64,000 nt of DNA from NCBI RefSeq assembly GCF_007856155.1, contig NZ_CP042266.1:8060001-8124000 (forward strand), given 5' to 3'. Each line of letters starts with the position of its first letter. Position 1 is the first letter of the stretch. Of this stretch, positions 50,312 to 58,932 are shown piece by piece. The DNA is from Streptomyces qinzhouensis. Lineage in GTDB: Bacteria > Actinomycetota > Actinomycetes > Streptomycetales > Streptomycetaceae. The position numbers and the translations under genes were made by a program. Under the pieces are notes generated by a model. That model was not told the origin of the DNA. It saw only the letters and a list, made by a program, of their open reading frames with translations, and searched no databases.

Positions 50312-53300
50312 TTGCGACCCGATCACCTTCACCAGCCCGGCGGTCGTGGCATCCGTCTGCCCCTGTCGTCGAGCCAGCGTGAGATCTGGTTCAGCCAGGC
50401 CAGGTACGGGCACGACGCCGCCTACCGGATCGCCGAATATCTGGAGATCGACGGGCCGGTGCGGCCCCGGCTCCTCGAGGCGGCACTGCGCAGAGCCGTC
50501 ACGGAAGCCGAACCACTGAACGTACGATTCGGGTCCGACGCCGGAGTGCCCTGGCAGGAATTCGACACCGTACGCGACTGGGACTTCCCCGTATTCGACG
50601 TCAGCCACGAGCCCGATCCGCGCGCGGCCGCCGAAAGCTGGATGCGCGACGATCTGCGGCGGCCGATGAACCTCGAACAGGGACCACTGTTCTGCTACGC
50701 GCTCTTCCGGCTCGGCCCGCACCGGTCCGCGCTCTACCAGAGCTTCCACCACATCACCATCGACGCGGCCGGCGGCGCGCTGCTGACGCGACGCGTAGCC
50801 GCGCTCTACACCGCGATGGCCACCGCCACCACAGCACCCGAATCCCCCTTCGGCCCGCTGCGACTCCTGCTCGAACGCGACACGGCCTACCAGTCGTCAC
50901 CGCAACGCGACACCGACCGCGCCTACTGGGCCCGACAGCTGGCACACTGCCCCGACCCGGTCCGCCTCGCCGACCCCGCCCGGGACGGGCTCCGCCCGGC
51001 CACCCTGCGGGAGCCCCAGCAACTGACCGAGGAGGAGACGACCCGGCTGCGCACAGCGGCCAGGGCCGCCGGGGTGCACTGGTCCGTCCTGCTGCTGGCG
51101 ACGACAGCCGCCTACCTCCACCGCCTCACCGGCGCGCCCGACCTCGTCATCGGCCTGCCGGTCACCGCCCGCACCGACACCGAACTCCGCGCCCTGCCCG
51201 GCATGCTCGCCAACCTCGTCCCCCTGCGCCTGCGGATCTCCGCCAGCACCCCCGTACGCGATCTGCTGCGACACGTCTCCCGCGAAGCCCGCCACGCTCT
51301 GCGCCACCAGCGCTACCGCTGCGTCGACATCGCCCGTGACCTGCGACTGCGCGACGCGGGACGCGACTTGATCAGCACCCAGGTCAACGTCATGTCCTTC
51401 GACTACGACGTCACCTTCGCCGGACACCCGGTCACCGCGCACAACCTGTCCAACGGGATCGTCGACGACCTGGCCGTCATGGCCTACGACCGCTCCGACG
51501 GCACCGGCCTGTGCATCGACCTCAACGCCCCCGCCGGACCGTACACACAGTCCGACCTGGCCGGACACCGCATCCGCTTCATGCGGCTCCTGGACACCTT
51601 CTGCGACACCACCGCCCCCGAACGCACCGTCGGGGGAGCCGACCTGCTGTCCGCCCGGGAAACCCGTCGCGTGCTGACCGAATGGAACGACACCGCCCGC
51701 CCGCTGCCCGCCGTCTCCCTCACCGAACTCCTCGCGGCACAGGCCCGGCACAGCCCCGACCGCCTCGCCGTACTCGCCGACGACGGCCGGCAGCGGCTGA
51801 CCTACGCCCAACTGCACACGGCCGCCCACCGCCTCGCCCGCCGGCTCGCCGCCCGCGGCGCGGCACCCGGGCAGCGCGTCGCCGTCGCGCTGCCGCGCTG
51901 CCCCGACCTCGTGGTCACCCTGCTGGCCGTACTCCACACCGGCGCCGCCTACCTCCCGCTGGACTTGGAGCAGCCGGCCGAACGGCTGGGACAGATGCTG
52001 ACCGACGCGGCACCGGCACTCGTCGTCACACGGTCCGACGCCACCGCCGCCTCGCCCCTCTCCCACGCGGACGAGGTACCCCGGCTACTCCTCGACGCCC
52101 TCGACGCCCCCGACGCCCCCGACGCCCCGGAACTCCCCGGCGACGACCGGCCGGCCGACAGCACATCCAAGCCACCGGGCCCGGGCCCGGGACCGGTGCG
52201 CGCCGCACGGCCCGCAGACCCCGCGTACCTCATCTACACCTCGGGCTCCACCGGCACCCCCAAGGGCGTACTCGTCCCGCACCACGCGATCGTCAACCGC
52301 CTGCTGTGGATGCAGGACACCTACCACCTCACCGACCGCGACCGGGTCCTGCACAAGACCTCCATCGGCTTCGACGTATCGGTGTGGGAGCTGTTCTGGC
52401 CGCTGATCAGCGGCGCCGCCCTCGTCCTGGCCCGGCCCGGCGGCCACCGGGACCCGCACTACACCGCCCGCACCATCCGCGAACAGGGCATCACGACCGC
52501 ACACTTCGTCCCGTCCGTCCTCGACGCCTTCCTCGCCGAACCCGACACGGCCCGCTGCACCGGCCTGCGGCAGATCTTCAGCAGCGGCGAAGCGCTTCCC
52601 CGCACGACCGCCGAACGGTTCCACACCCTGCTGCCGCACACAGCCCTGCACAACCTGTACGGACCCACGGAAGCCGCCGTCGACGTCACCCACCACCGGT
52701 GCGTGCCCGGCGCCACCGGACCGGTACCCATCGGCAGACCGGTATGGAACACGCGACTGTACGTCCTGGACGCCGCGCTCAAACCCTGCGCGCCGCACAC
52801 ACCAGGCGAGCTCTACCTCGCCGGCCGGCAACTGGCCGACGGATACCACGCCCGCCCCGCCCTGACCGCCGACCGGTTCCCGGCCGACCCCTTCGGACAC
52901 CTCTTCGGCGCCCCCGGCTCCCGGATGTACCGCACGGGCGACCTGGCCAGATGGCTGCCGGACGGCAGCCTCGAATACCTCGGCCGCACCGACGACCAGG
53001 TCAAACTGCACGGAGTGCGCATCGAACTCGGCGAGGTCGAGACCGCACTGCGAGCCCTGCCCGGTATCGCACAGGCCGCGGCGGCCCTGGTCGGCGAACG
53101 ACTCGTCGGCTACCTCACCCGCAACCCGACGGCCGGCCCCCCGCACAGCGGCCCCGACCTCGCCGAAGCCCGCCGACAACTGCTGCGCACCCTGCCCGAA
53201 TCCATGGTCCCCGCCGAACTCGTCGTCCTGGACACCCTGCCGCTGCACACCAGCGGCAAGCTGAACCGCAAAGCCCTCCCCGCCCCGCGCCCCGCGGCCC

Positions 53301-54460
53301 CGGCGGGCCCACGACCGCCGCGCGACACCACCGAGGAACAACTGGCCCTGCTGTTCGCCGAGGTCCTCGGCGTCGACGACATCGGCCCCGACGCGGACTT
53401 CTTCCAGCTCGGCGGATACTCCCTGCTCGCCACCCGGCTCATGGCCCGCATCCGCGAGGTCTTCGGAACAGAACCACCGATCCGCACCCTGTTCGAGGCA
53501 CCCACCGTCGCCCAGCTCGCCAAACAGCTGAAAAACCCCGCACCCCCCCGGCAGCAGTCGCCCGCCCACCGGCGGCCGGGAAGACCGGCCGCCCCGCACC
53601 CGCCCGGCCCCCCCGCCCCGCGCGACCGCCTCGAACCACTGCTGCCGCTGCGCACCGAAGGCACCGCACCACCGCTGTTCTGCGTACACCCCGGCAGCGG
53701 CCTCGGCGGCGCCTACGCCGGTCTCCTGCGTCACCTCGGCCCCGACCGGCCCGTCTACGCCCTGCAGGCACCCGGGCTCAGCGCCCCCGCCGAAGCGGCG
53801 CCCGCCAGTGTGGAGGAGATGGCCGCCGACTACATCCGGCGTATCCGTACGGTCCGGCCCTCGGGCCCCTACCATCTGCTCGGCTGGTCCTTCGGCGGTC
53901 TGGTCGCCCACGCCATGGCCACCCGGCTGCAGAGCCGGGGCCGGCAGGTCGGCCTGCTCGCGGTCCTCGACGCCTACCCCGACAACCGGCGCATCCTCAC
54001 CCACCGGACCGAACTGAGCGAACAGCAGTGGCTGCGGCTGTTCCTGGACGACACCGGCGACGGTTCCCCGGACCCGTCCCCGACCGCCGGCCCGGCCGGC
54101 CCGGCGCCCGCCGCGGGCACCGAGACACTCATGGCGGCCCTGCGCCGGACCGGCCTGCCCGCACAGCTCCTGCAGGACCCGTCGGCCTCCCCGCTGCTGA
54201 AGGTCATGCGCAACAACCTCACACTGCTGAGCGGATTCACCCCGCACGTCGTCAACGGCGACCTGCTGCTGTTCACCGCGGACCGGCCCATCCCCGGCCA
54301 TCCCCCCGACCCCGCGCACACCCCACGGGAATGGCGGCGCCATGTGAACGGAACGGTGCACGTCAACGGCGTACCCGCACAGCACTTCCATCTGCTGCAC
54401 CCCGGCCCCCTGGCACACATCGGCCCGCTCCTCGCCCAGGCCCTCACCGAGGCGGAATAG
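50312..54460 (+). CDS. serine-activating NRPS, C-A-PCP-TE (EntF-like, 1382 aa)
   Basis: TTG 50312 follows GGGGGACAGC. Domains: C (about 12-445, FHHITIDAAGG near 145), A (about 455-975), PCP (LGGYS, Ser near 1038) and TE (GWSFGG, Ser near 1192). A-domain motifs are complete: YTSGSTGTPKG, FDVSVWELF, NLYGPTE, YRTGDLARW, GRTDDQVKLHGVRIELGE, TSGKLNRKAL. Read against GrsA, the specificity residues are D-V-W-H-F-S-L-V-D-K, the code of EntF for L-serine. The C domain has a normal catalytic His. The enzyme would load serine, acylate it and release by hydrolysis, oligomerisation or lactonisation. No aryl-carrier protein or 2,3-dihydroxybenzoate genes are present, so the acyl donor is unknown; a phenazine carboxylate is one option. 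Confidence 0.93.
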   Translation: MRPDHLHQPGGRGIRLPLSSSQREIWFSQARYGHDAAYRIAEYLEIDGPVRPRLLEAALRRAVTEAEPLNVRFGSDAGVPWQEFDTVRDWDFPVFDVSHEPDPRAAAESWMRDDLRRPMNLEQGPLFCYALFRLGPHRSALYQSFHHITIDAAGGALLTRRVAALYTAMATATTAPESPFGPLRLLLERDTAYQSSPQRDTDRAYWARQLAHCPDPVRLADPARDGLRPATLREPQQLTEEETTRLRTAARAAGVHWSVLLLATTAAYLHRLTGAPDLVIGLPVTARTDTELRALPGMLANLVPLRLRISASTPVRDLLRHVSREARHALRHQRYRCVDIARDLRLRDAGRDLISTQVNVMSFDYDVTFAGHPVTAHNLSNGIVDDLAVMAYDRSDGTGLCIDLNAPAGPYTQSDLAGHRIRFMRLLDTFCDTTAPERTVGGADLLSARETRRVLTEWNDTARPLPAVSLTELLAAQARHSPDRLAVLADDGRQRLTYAQLHTAAHRLARRLAARGAAPGQRVAVALPRCPDLVVTLLAVLHTGAAYLPLDLEQPAERLGQMLTDAAPALVVTRSDATAASPLSHADEVPRLLLDALDAPDAPDAPELPGDDRPADSTSKPPGPGPGPVRAARPADPAYLIYTSGSTGTPKGVLVPHHAIVNRLLWMQDTYHLTDRDRVLHKTSIGFDVSVWELFWPLISGAALVLARPGGHRDPHYTARTIREQGITTAHFVPSVLDAFLAEPDTARCTGLRQIFSSGEALPRTTAERFHTLLPHTALHNLYGPTEAAVDVTHHRCVPGATGPVPIGRPVWNTRLYVLDAALKPCAPHTPGELYLAGRQLADGYHARPALTADRFPADPFGHLFGAPGSRMYRTGDLARWLPDGSLEYLGRTDDQVKLHGVRIELGEVETALRALPGIAQAAAALVGERLVGYLTRNPTAGPPHSGPDLAEARRQLLRTLPESMVPAELVVLDTLPLHTSGKLNRKALPAPRPAAPAGPRPPRDTTEEQLALLFAEVLGVDDIGPDADFFQLGGYSLLATRLMARIREVFGTEPPIRTLFEAPTVAQLAKQLKNPAPPRQQSPAHRRPGRPAAPHPPGPPAPRDRLEPLLPLRTEGTAPPLFCVHPGSGLGGAYAGLLRHLGPDRPVYALQAPGLSAPAEAAPASVEEMAADYIRRIRTVRPSGPYHLLGWSFGGLVAHAMATRLQSRGRQVGLLAVLDAYPDNRRILTHRTELSEQQWLRLFLDDTGDGSPDPSPTAGPAGPAPAAGTETLMAALRRTGLPAQLLQDPSASPLLKVMRNNLTLLSGFTPHVVNGDLLLFTADRPIPGHPPDPAHTPREWRRHVNGTVHVNGVPAQHFHLLHPGPLAHIGPLLAQALTEAE

Positions 54461-54687
54461 CCGCCCCACCGGACACGGGGCCGGGGGGCGGGGGCGGCTC
54501 CCCGGGGGCGCGGGAATGCGCCGGAGCGCTGCGCCGTGCCCATAGGCGCTGCCCGGGGCTGCTCACAGCGTCTGCACCCCGGGGGTGCGTCCGCCGTAGC
54601 CTGGATCGCCGGATCCGCCCGGTGAGGAGCGTTCCGCCTGCCACCGCGAGAGACCGGCCCTCGTCTCCACGTCCCAGGGAGTGTCCT

Positions 54688-55299
54688 GTGTTTTCCTTAC
54701 GTGCCTTCGCCGCTGCCACGGCCGCGACCGCCCTGCTGGCCGGTGCCGGCGCCGGTGTCGAAGCAGCGGCGGCGCCGCCGCCTGTCAGCCGCTTCCACGA
54801 CGGCAGTTTCGAATACCCCAGGGCCCCCGCCGGCCTCTTCACCCCGTACTTCCCGGGGCAGGACATCGGCCCCTGGTCCGTGACCCTCGGGGCGGTCGAC
54901 CTGATCGGCGCCGGCACCTGGCAGGCCGCCGAGGGCGACCAGTCCGTCGACCTCAACGGCACCGGCGCCGTGAGCCAGACCTTCACCACGACTCCCGGCA
55001 GCACCTACACCGTCACCTACGCGCTCGCCGGCAACCCCACCGCCGCCGACCCCGCAGTGAAGACGGGCCGGGTCCTCGTCGACGGCCAGGACTCCCAGAA
55101 CTTCTCCTTCGACGTCACCGGCAAGACCTACGCCGCCATGGGATACGTGACCCGCCGGCTGTCGTTTGTGGCCAACGCCTCCACCACCACCGTCGCCTTC
55201 GTCAGCACCACGGGCCCGACCGCGGCCAACGGCCCGGTCATCGACGACGTGTGCATCGAGCGCGAGCCCTCCTCCTGCCCCTCCTGCACGGCCGGCTGA
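54688..55299 (+). CDS. secreted choice-of-anchor-C/DUF642-type protein (203 aa)
   Basis: GTG 54688 with CAGGGAG upstream. A signal peptide is evident: FSLRAFAAATAATALLAGAGAGVEAAA with Ala-X-Ala cleavage near residue 27. The mature part is a beta-sandwich: FHDGSFEYP, IGPWSVTLGAVDLIGAGTWQ, AEGDQSVDLNGTGAVSQTF, TYTVTYALAGNPT and a final VIDDVCIERE. This DUF642-like galactose-binding fold is common in secreted Streptomyces proteins with unknown ligand. Three C-terminal cysteines (CIEREPSSCPSC) may form disulfides. Probably unrelated to the cluster, marking its right edge. Confidence 0.82.
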   Translation: MFSLRAFAAATAATALLAGAGAGVEAAAAPPPVSRFHDGSFEYPRAPAGLFTPYFPGQDIGPWSVTLGAVDLIGAGTWQAAEGDQSVDLNGTGAVSQTFTTTPGSTYTVTYALAGNPTAADPAVKTGRVLVDGQDSQNFSFDVTGKTYAAMGYVTRRLSFVANASTTTVAFVSTTGPTAANGPVIDDVCIEREPSSCPSCTAG

Positions 55300-55357
55300 C
55301 GGCCCGGAACCCGCCGGAACCCCCGAAACTCGCTGAAACCCTTCGGATCCCGCCACC

Positions 55358-55395
55358 GGTCCCCGTCCCCCCGGCCGGGCGGACGGACGGGGACC
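55358..55395. terminator. bidirectional hairpin terminator
   Basis: GGTCCCCGTCC (55358-55368) and GGACGGGGACC (55385-55395) form a perfect 11-bp stem between the convergent secreted-protein and methyltransferase genes. The loop is 16 bases. Confidence 0.6.
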
Positions 55396-55404
55396 CGCCC
55401 GGTT

Positions 55405-56145
55405 CTACAAGTCGGCCACGAGCAGCCGGTAGCCGACATCGAGTTCTTCGCGGTCGAGCAGGTCGGCATGGCGCCGTTGCCACCGGCCGGAGGACAAATC
55501 CCCGGACAGCCGGGCCAGACCCGGCCGGAGGACCTCGTCCCGGGTCCGGGCGAGCAACGAGATACCCGCCCGGACCTGTGGATCGAGGTACGCCTCGGGC
55601 CGGCGCCAGAAGGCGGCGAGGAATCCGTCGGTGCAGTCGTGCGGTACGGGGACGGTCTCGACACGGGCGCCTCCCAGCAGCGCCACCAGGCGGTCGACCG
55701 CGACCGCTCGTACGTCGTCGACCGCGGCCGCCTCGGGCAGGTACTCCTCCAGCAGCCAGAACCTGCGGCTGACTTCGTGGTCGAAGGTGAGGACGACGAT
55801 CCGCCGCCGGGCGATGCGCCGGAGCTCCTCGACGCCGGCCTCCGGATCGCTCCAGTGGTGCACGGTCAGGAGGGCCATCACCGCATCGGCCGAGTCGTCG
55901 GCGAGCGGGATCGACTCCGCGGACGCTTCCAGCGCCGGCGCGGATCCGGCCGGACGCTGGGCGATCATCACGGAGCTGGGTTCCACCGCCAGCACCGTCT
56001 GCGGCGGTTCGTAGGAACCGGTGCCGGCTCCCACATTGATCACGGTGGCGGCGTCACCGAGGGCCCGATGGATTCCGGCGGCGATCCGGAGGTCCGGTCG
56101 CCGGGTTTCAGCGTAGGTCACACCAATGCTGTCGTAAGTCTCCAC
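55405..56145 (-). CDS. class I SAM-dependent methyltransferase (246 aa)
   Basis: GTG 56145 (VETYDSIGVTYAETRRPD) matches the usual start of ubiE-like methyltransferases; the frame extends to 56220 without a better site. SAM motif I is ATVINVGAGTGSYE, followed by AVEPSSVMIAQRP, ASAESIPLADDSADAVMALLTVHHW and a substrate-binding C-terminal half. It resembles general small-molecule methyltransferases and not the two COMT-like enzymes of the cluster. It lies beyond the secreted protein, so a role in the pathway is doubtful. Confidence 0.82.
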   Translation of the reverse strand: METYDSIGVTYAETRRPDLRIAAGIHRALGDAATVINVGAGTGSYEPPQTVLAVEPSSVMIAQRPAGSAPALEASAESIPLADDSADAVMALLTVHHWSDPEAGVEELRRIARRRIVVLTFDHEVSRRFWLLEEYLPEAAAVDDVRAVAVDRLVALLGGARVETVPVPHDCTDGFLAAFWRRPEAYLDPQVRAGISLLARTRDEVLRPGLARLSGDLSSGRWQRRHADLLDREELDVGYRLLVADL

Positions 56146-56226
56146 ACCGCACCGTACGTTCCGCCGCCGGCACCGGGAAGAACCCGCGACCGGGCCCGCC
56201 GCCGCTTCCCCGCCGGACACCCGGCC

Positions 56227-56856
56227 TCACCCGCGGGCGGGGGACCCTCTCCGCTGTGCGCACGGATCGCCACCGGACACTCGTCCCGGCCGGCGCGCCC
56301 GCCGCGGTTCGTGCCGAGGGCGGCGAAGACCGTTTCCTTCGCACGGTGCTCCGGCGCGGGACGTGCTTCCGCCCGCCGCGACCGTTCCTTCGCCGTCCAC
56401 CCCGGCCGGGCGGCCGGTACTGCTTGTTCGAGTGACTCCGGGGCGCGCGGGGGCCGGTTCGTTCCCCGGACCGGCCGGCGCCCCCGCATCCAGGAGCGAT
56501 CGCGCGGCCGCGTGGAATTCCACGTACTCGACGGTCGCGCCTCCGGGGTGCCGCACGGTCAGATTGCGGCCGGTGGGGACGTCATCGGGCCCGTCGAGGA
56601 CCGTTCCGCCGTGCTGCTCGACGATCCGCAGTACCGGGCCGAGGGAATCGACGATCACCGTGGCGTGGGTGCCCCGGTACGGGGCGAGGTCCTTCTCCTC
56701 ACCCGCGAGCAGCAGATACCCGCCGACGGCCGCGAGTTCCAGGCCGCCGTAGCCGAAGCGGAGCCACGGCTGTTCTCCGGTGAGTTCCGCGAAGGTGGGC
56801 AGTGCCGTATCCAGATCGTCGACGTAGACACGGGCGAGGGTGGCGAGCACGGGCAC
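56227..56856 (-). CDS. VOC/glyoxalase-fold protein with C-terminal tail (209 aa)
   Basis: GTG 56856 follows GGGAGGCCCT. Residues 1-120 form a VOC domain: LATLARVYVDDLDTALPTF, RFGYGGLELAAVGGYLLLAG, ATVIVDSLGPVLRIVEQHGG and VRHPGGATVEYVEF. The last 85 residues are Arg/Gly/Pro-rich with no fold, so the true protein may effectively end near residue 125, or a frameshift may have removed the normal stop. It diverges from the ArsR gene, with an operator-like palindrome between them. That suggests a small ArsR-controlled detoxification or dioxygenase function. Confidence 0.75.
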   Translation of the reverse strand: MPVLATLARVYVDDLDTALPTFAELTGEQPWLRFGYGGLELAAVGGYLLLAGEEKDLAPYRGTHATVIVDSLGPVLRIVEQHGGTVLDGPDDVPTGRNLTVRHPGGATVEYVEFHAAARSLLDAGAPAGPGNEPAPARPGVTRTSSTGRPAGVDGEGTVAAGGSTSRAGAPCEGNGLRRPRHEPRRARRPGRVSGGDPCAQRRGSPARG

Positions 56857-56871
56857 AGGGCCTCCCAGATC

Positions 56872-56890
56872 ATTTCGACTTTCTCGAAAT
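56872..56890. promoter_or_regulatory. candidate ArsR operator (inverted repeat)
   Basis: ATTTCGA and TCGAAAT flank a 5-base centre between the divergent VOC and ArsR genes, in the only AT-rich patch there. A third half-site ATCGAAG follows at 56891. Confidence 0.6.
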
Positions 56891-56945
56891 ATCGAAGTGA
56901 TCGGCATACTAGCGGCAGCCGTACCGGCCAGGACAGGGAGAACCG

Positions 56946-57251
56946 ATGGAACAACCCGACCGCACGGACCCCGGCCTGGCCGCCGTCCTGCACGCCCTGG
57001 GCGATCCGGTACGGCTCGACCTGGTCCGCCGGATGGCCGGGAACGGCGAATGCACCTGCAGCCCCGACGGCCTGGGCGTGCCCCGGTCGACCCTCTCCAA
57101 CCACTGGCGCATCCTGCGCGAAGCGGGAATCACCCGGACCCGCCGGGACGGAAAAGCCCGGCTGATGACCCTGCGCCGCGCCGACCTCGACACCCGCTTC
57201 CCCGGCCTCCTCGCGGCCGTACTCGCCGAGAACGGCCGCCGGACCCACTGA
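56946..57251 (+). CDS. ArsR-family HTH repressor (101 aa)
   Basis: ATG 56946 with ACAGGGAGAACCG upstream. The winged helix is ALGDPVRLDLVRRMAGNGECTC then VPRSTLSNHWRILREAGITRTRRDGKARLMTLRRADLDTRFPGLL, as in ArsR/SmtB proteins. A CTC cysteine pair occupies the place of the classic CVC metal site, but an acidic metal motif is not evident, so metal sensing is uncertain. It diverges from the VOC gene and probably represses it and itself through the palindrome at 56872. Confidence 0.9.
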   Translation: MEQPDRTDPGLAAVLHALGDPVRLDLVRRMAGNGECTCSPDGLGVPRSTLSNHWRILREAGITRTRRDGKARLMTLRRADLDTRFPGLLAAVLAENGRRTH

Positions 57252-57489
57252 CCGGCCCCCGCCGCGCCGGCAACTTCCCCGCGGGCGCCCGCGCGGAAGC
57301 TGCCGGACCGCGCCCGGAAGTACCGGCAGGTGACCGCCCCGGCGCCCGGCCGCTACCGCGCCGCACCGAAGCGCACCGGGCCCGCCACCGGACCCCGCAC
57401 CCGCACCCGCCCCCGAAACGACAGCATCACCCATTCACAAAAGGAGTGCCGCATACAGAAAATGACTACTCCATGGGTAGGCTGTGGTC

Positions 57490-58932
57490 ATGGCGATGAG
57501 CACGGAAGACACCCTCAGACTCACGGTGGCCGCGATCATGCAGCTCACGCGGGAGCGCCAGACCGACGTCGGCGCCGGGACCGGCCTGAGCCAGCTTCAG
57601 ATCAGCCGGAAACAGAGCGGCAGGACATCCTGGACCCTCGGCGACGTCGACGCGCTCTCCGCCCACTGGGGCATCCCCGTCCTCGACCTCCTGGCCGGCC
57701 CCACCCGCGCCACCGCCGAACTCCCCGCCGACCGCATCGCCACCGCGGGAACCCAGACCGCCGTCCCCCTGCCCGGCACACCGCCCGGCCCGCCCCCCGC
57801 GGCCCCCCACGGCACCGAACGGACCGCCGCGCCCGCCCCCACCGCCGAAGCCCCGTCGCCCGCCCCCACCGAACCGCCCCCACCCCTGCCCCTGCCCCCG
57901 GCAGCCTCTTCCACCGAGCCCGGGCAGACGTCCCCCCAGGCCCCGGCCGCCCGGGCCGTGCCGCACCGGCCGGCCCCCGCCGGGCCGCTGACCGACCGGA
58001 TCCGCACCGCCGTCGAACACCGGCTGGCCGACGCGAACGGCGATATCGACGCCGCCCGCGCCACGCTGATCAAACACGCGATTCCCGACGTCATGACCCT
58101 GTTCGCCGCCTCCCGCGTCGGCGGCCGCTACGAACACACCGAATTCCCCCCGACCCAGGACATCCTCCAAAAACGCTCCCAGAAAGGCGCGGACCAGATC
58201 TGGGAAGGCCGCCCGAAATGGCGCTCCACCGAAATCCACCAGGCCGCCCGCGCCGGACACATCCACCTCGGCGTCACCACCCTCGACATCAACGGCGCCT
58301 ACCTCGCCGCCCTCAAGACCTGGCTCCCCATCGGCCGGCTCACCCACACCGAAACCGGCGCCCACGACCCCAAACGCGCCGGCGTCCACCGCATCACCCC
58401 ACCCGACTGGACCCTCACCGACCTCCCCTCACCCCTCGGCGCCCGCCAGGAACCCGGCCCCCTCTGGATCACCGAACCCACCCTCCGACTCCTCCTGCGC
58501 TGCGCCCGCCAAGGCCTGTGCGACGCCCCGGTCATCCACGAATCATGGACCTCCGGAGCCAGCGAGGGACTGCTGGAGAAAATGCGCCGGGCCCTCGCGG
58601 ACACCCGGAAGACCGCCATCGAGACCGGCGACGACCTGACACTCGATTACATCAAAGCCATGTATTCCAAGTTCGTCTCCACCATCGGCGAATCCACCGC
58701 GAACCGGGAAATCCGCCGGCCCGACTGGATGCACATCATCCGCTCCCAGGCATTTGCCAACCTCTGGATGAAGGCCAACAAGGCACACACCGCAGGCCTC
58801 ACAGTCGTCGAAATGTCCGGAACCGACGAACTGCACATCGCCGGTGAATGGCAGTCGGTTTTCGCCCAGGGCCGCGACCTTTCCCAGGTCAAGCCCAAGT
58901 ACACCTACACCCTCGGGAAGGACGAAGCGTGA
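57490..58932 (+). CDS. HTH protein with family-B-polymerase-like C-terminal region (480 aa)
   Basis: ATG 57490 has GGTAGG 8 bp upstream; GTG 57484 and ATG 57496 are alternatives. Residues ~5-70 form a Cro/CI-type HTH (RQTDVGAGTGLSQLQISRKQ). Residues ~75-165 are a Pro/Ala-rich linker. The C-terminal ~300 residues contain TTLDINGAYLAALKTWLPIG (Asp near 266), resembling polymerase B motif A (DxxSLYP). Next comes DYIKAMYSKFVSTIGES (Lys/Tyr-rich, motif-B-like), then VVEMSGTDELHI (Asp near 446, motif-C-like) and a closing KPKYTYTLGK. Order and spacing fit a minimal protein-primed polymerase palm, but each motif is degenerate. It overlaps the next gene by 4 bp. Telomere-associated Tap/Tac proteins of Streptomyces replicons are an alternative comparison. 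Catalytic activity is unproven. Confidence 0.6.
   Translation: MAMSTEDTLRLTVAAIMQLTRERQTDVGAGTGLSQLQISRKQSGRTSWTLGDVDALSAHWGIPVLDLLAGPTRATAELPADRIATAGTQTAVPLPGTPPGPPPAAPHGTERTAAPAPTAEAPSPAPTEPPPPLPLPPAASSTEPGQTSPQAPAARAVPHRPAPAGPLTDRIRTAVEHRLADANGDIDAARATLIKHAIPDVMTLFAASRVGGRYEHTEFPPTQDILQKRSQKGADQIWEGRPKWRSTEIHQAARAGHIHLGVTTLDINGAYLAALKTWLPIGRLTHTETGAHDPKRAGVHRITPPDWTLTDLPSPLGARQEPGPLWITEPTLRLLLRCARQGLCDAPVIHESWTSGASEGLLEKMRRALADTRKTAIETGDDLTLDYIKAMYSKFVSTIGESTANREIRRPDWMHIIRSQAFANLWMKANKAHTAGLTVVEMSGTDELHIAGEWQSVFAQGRDLSQVKPKYTYTLGKDEA

Noticed and set aside
50312..54460. NRPS considered as part of an enterobactin-type siderophore cluster
   Set aside because: No dihydroxybenzoate synthesis, aryl-carrier, esterase or siderophore transport genes in the window; PhzD is the phenazine-type isochorismatase without an aryl-carrier domain.
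51511..55299. 1262-codon frame overlapping the NRPS
   Set aside because: Shadow frame until 54688, where the real secreted-protein gene begins with its own ribosome site and signal peptide.
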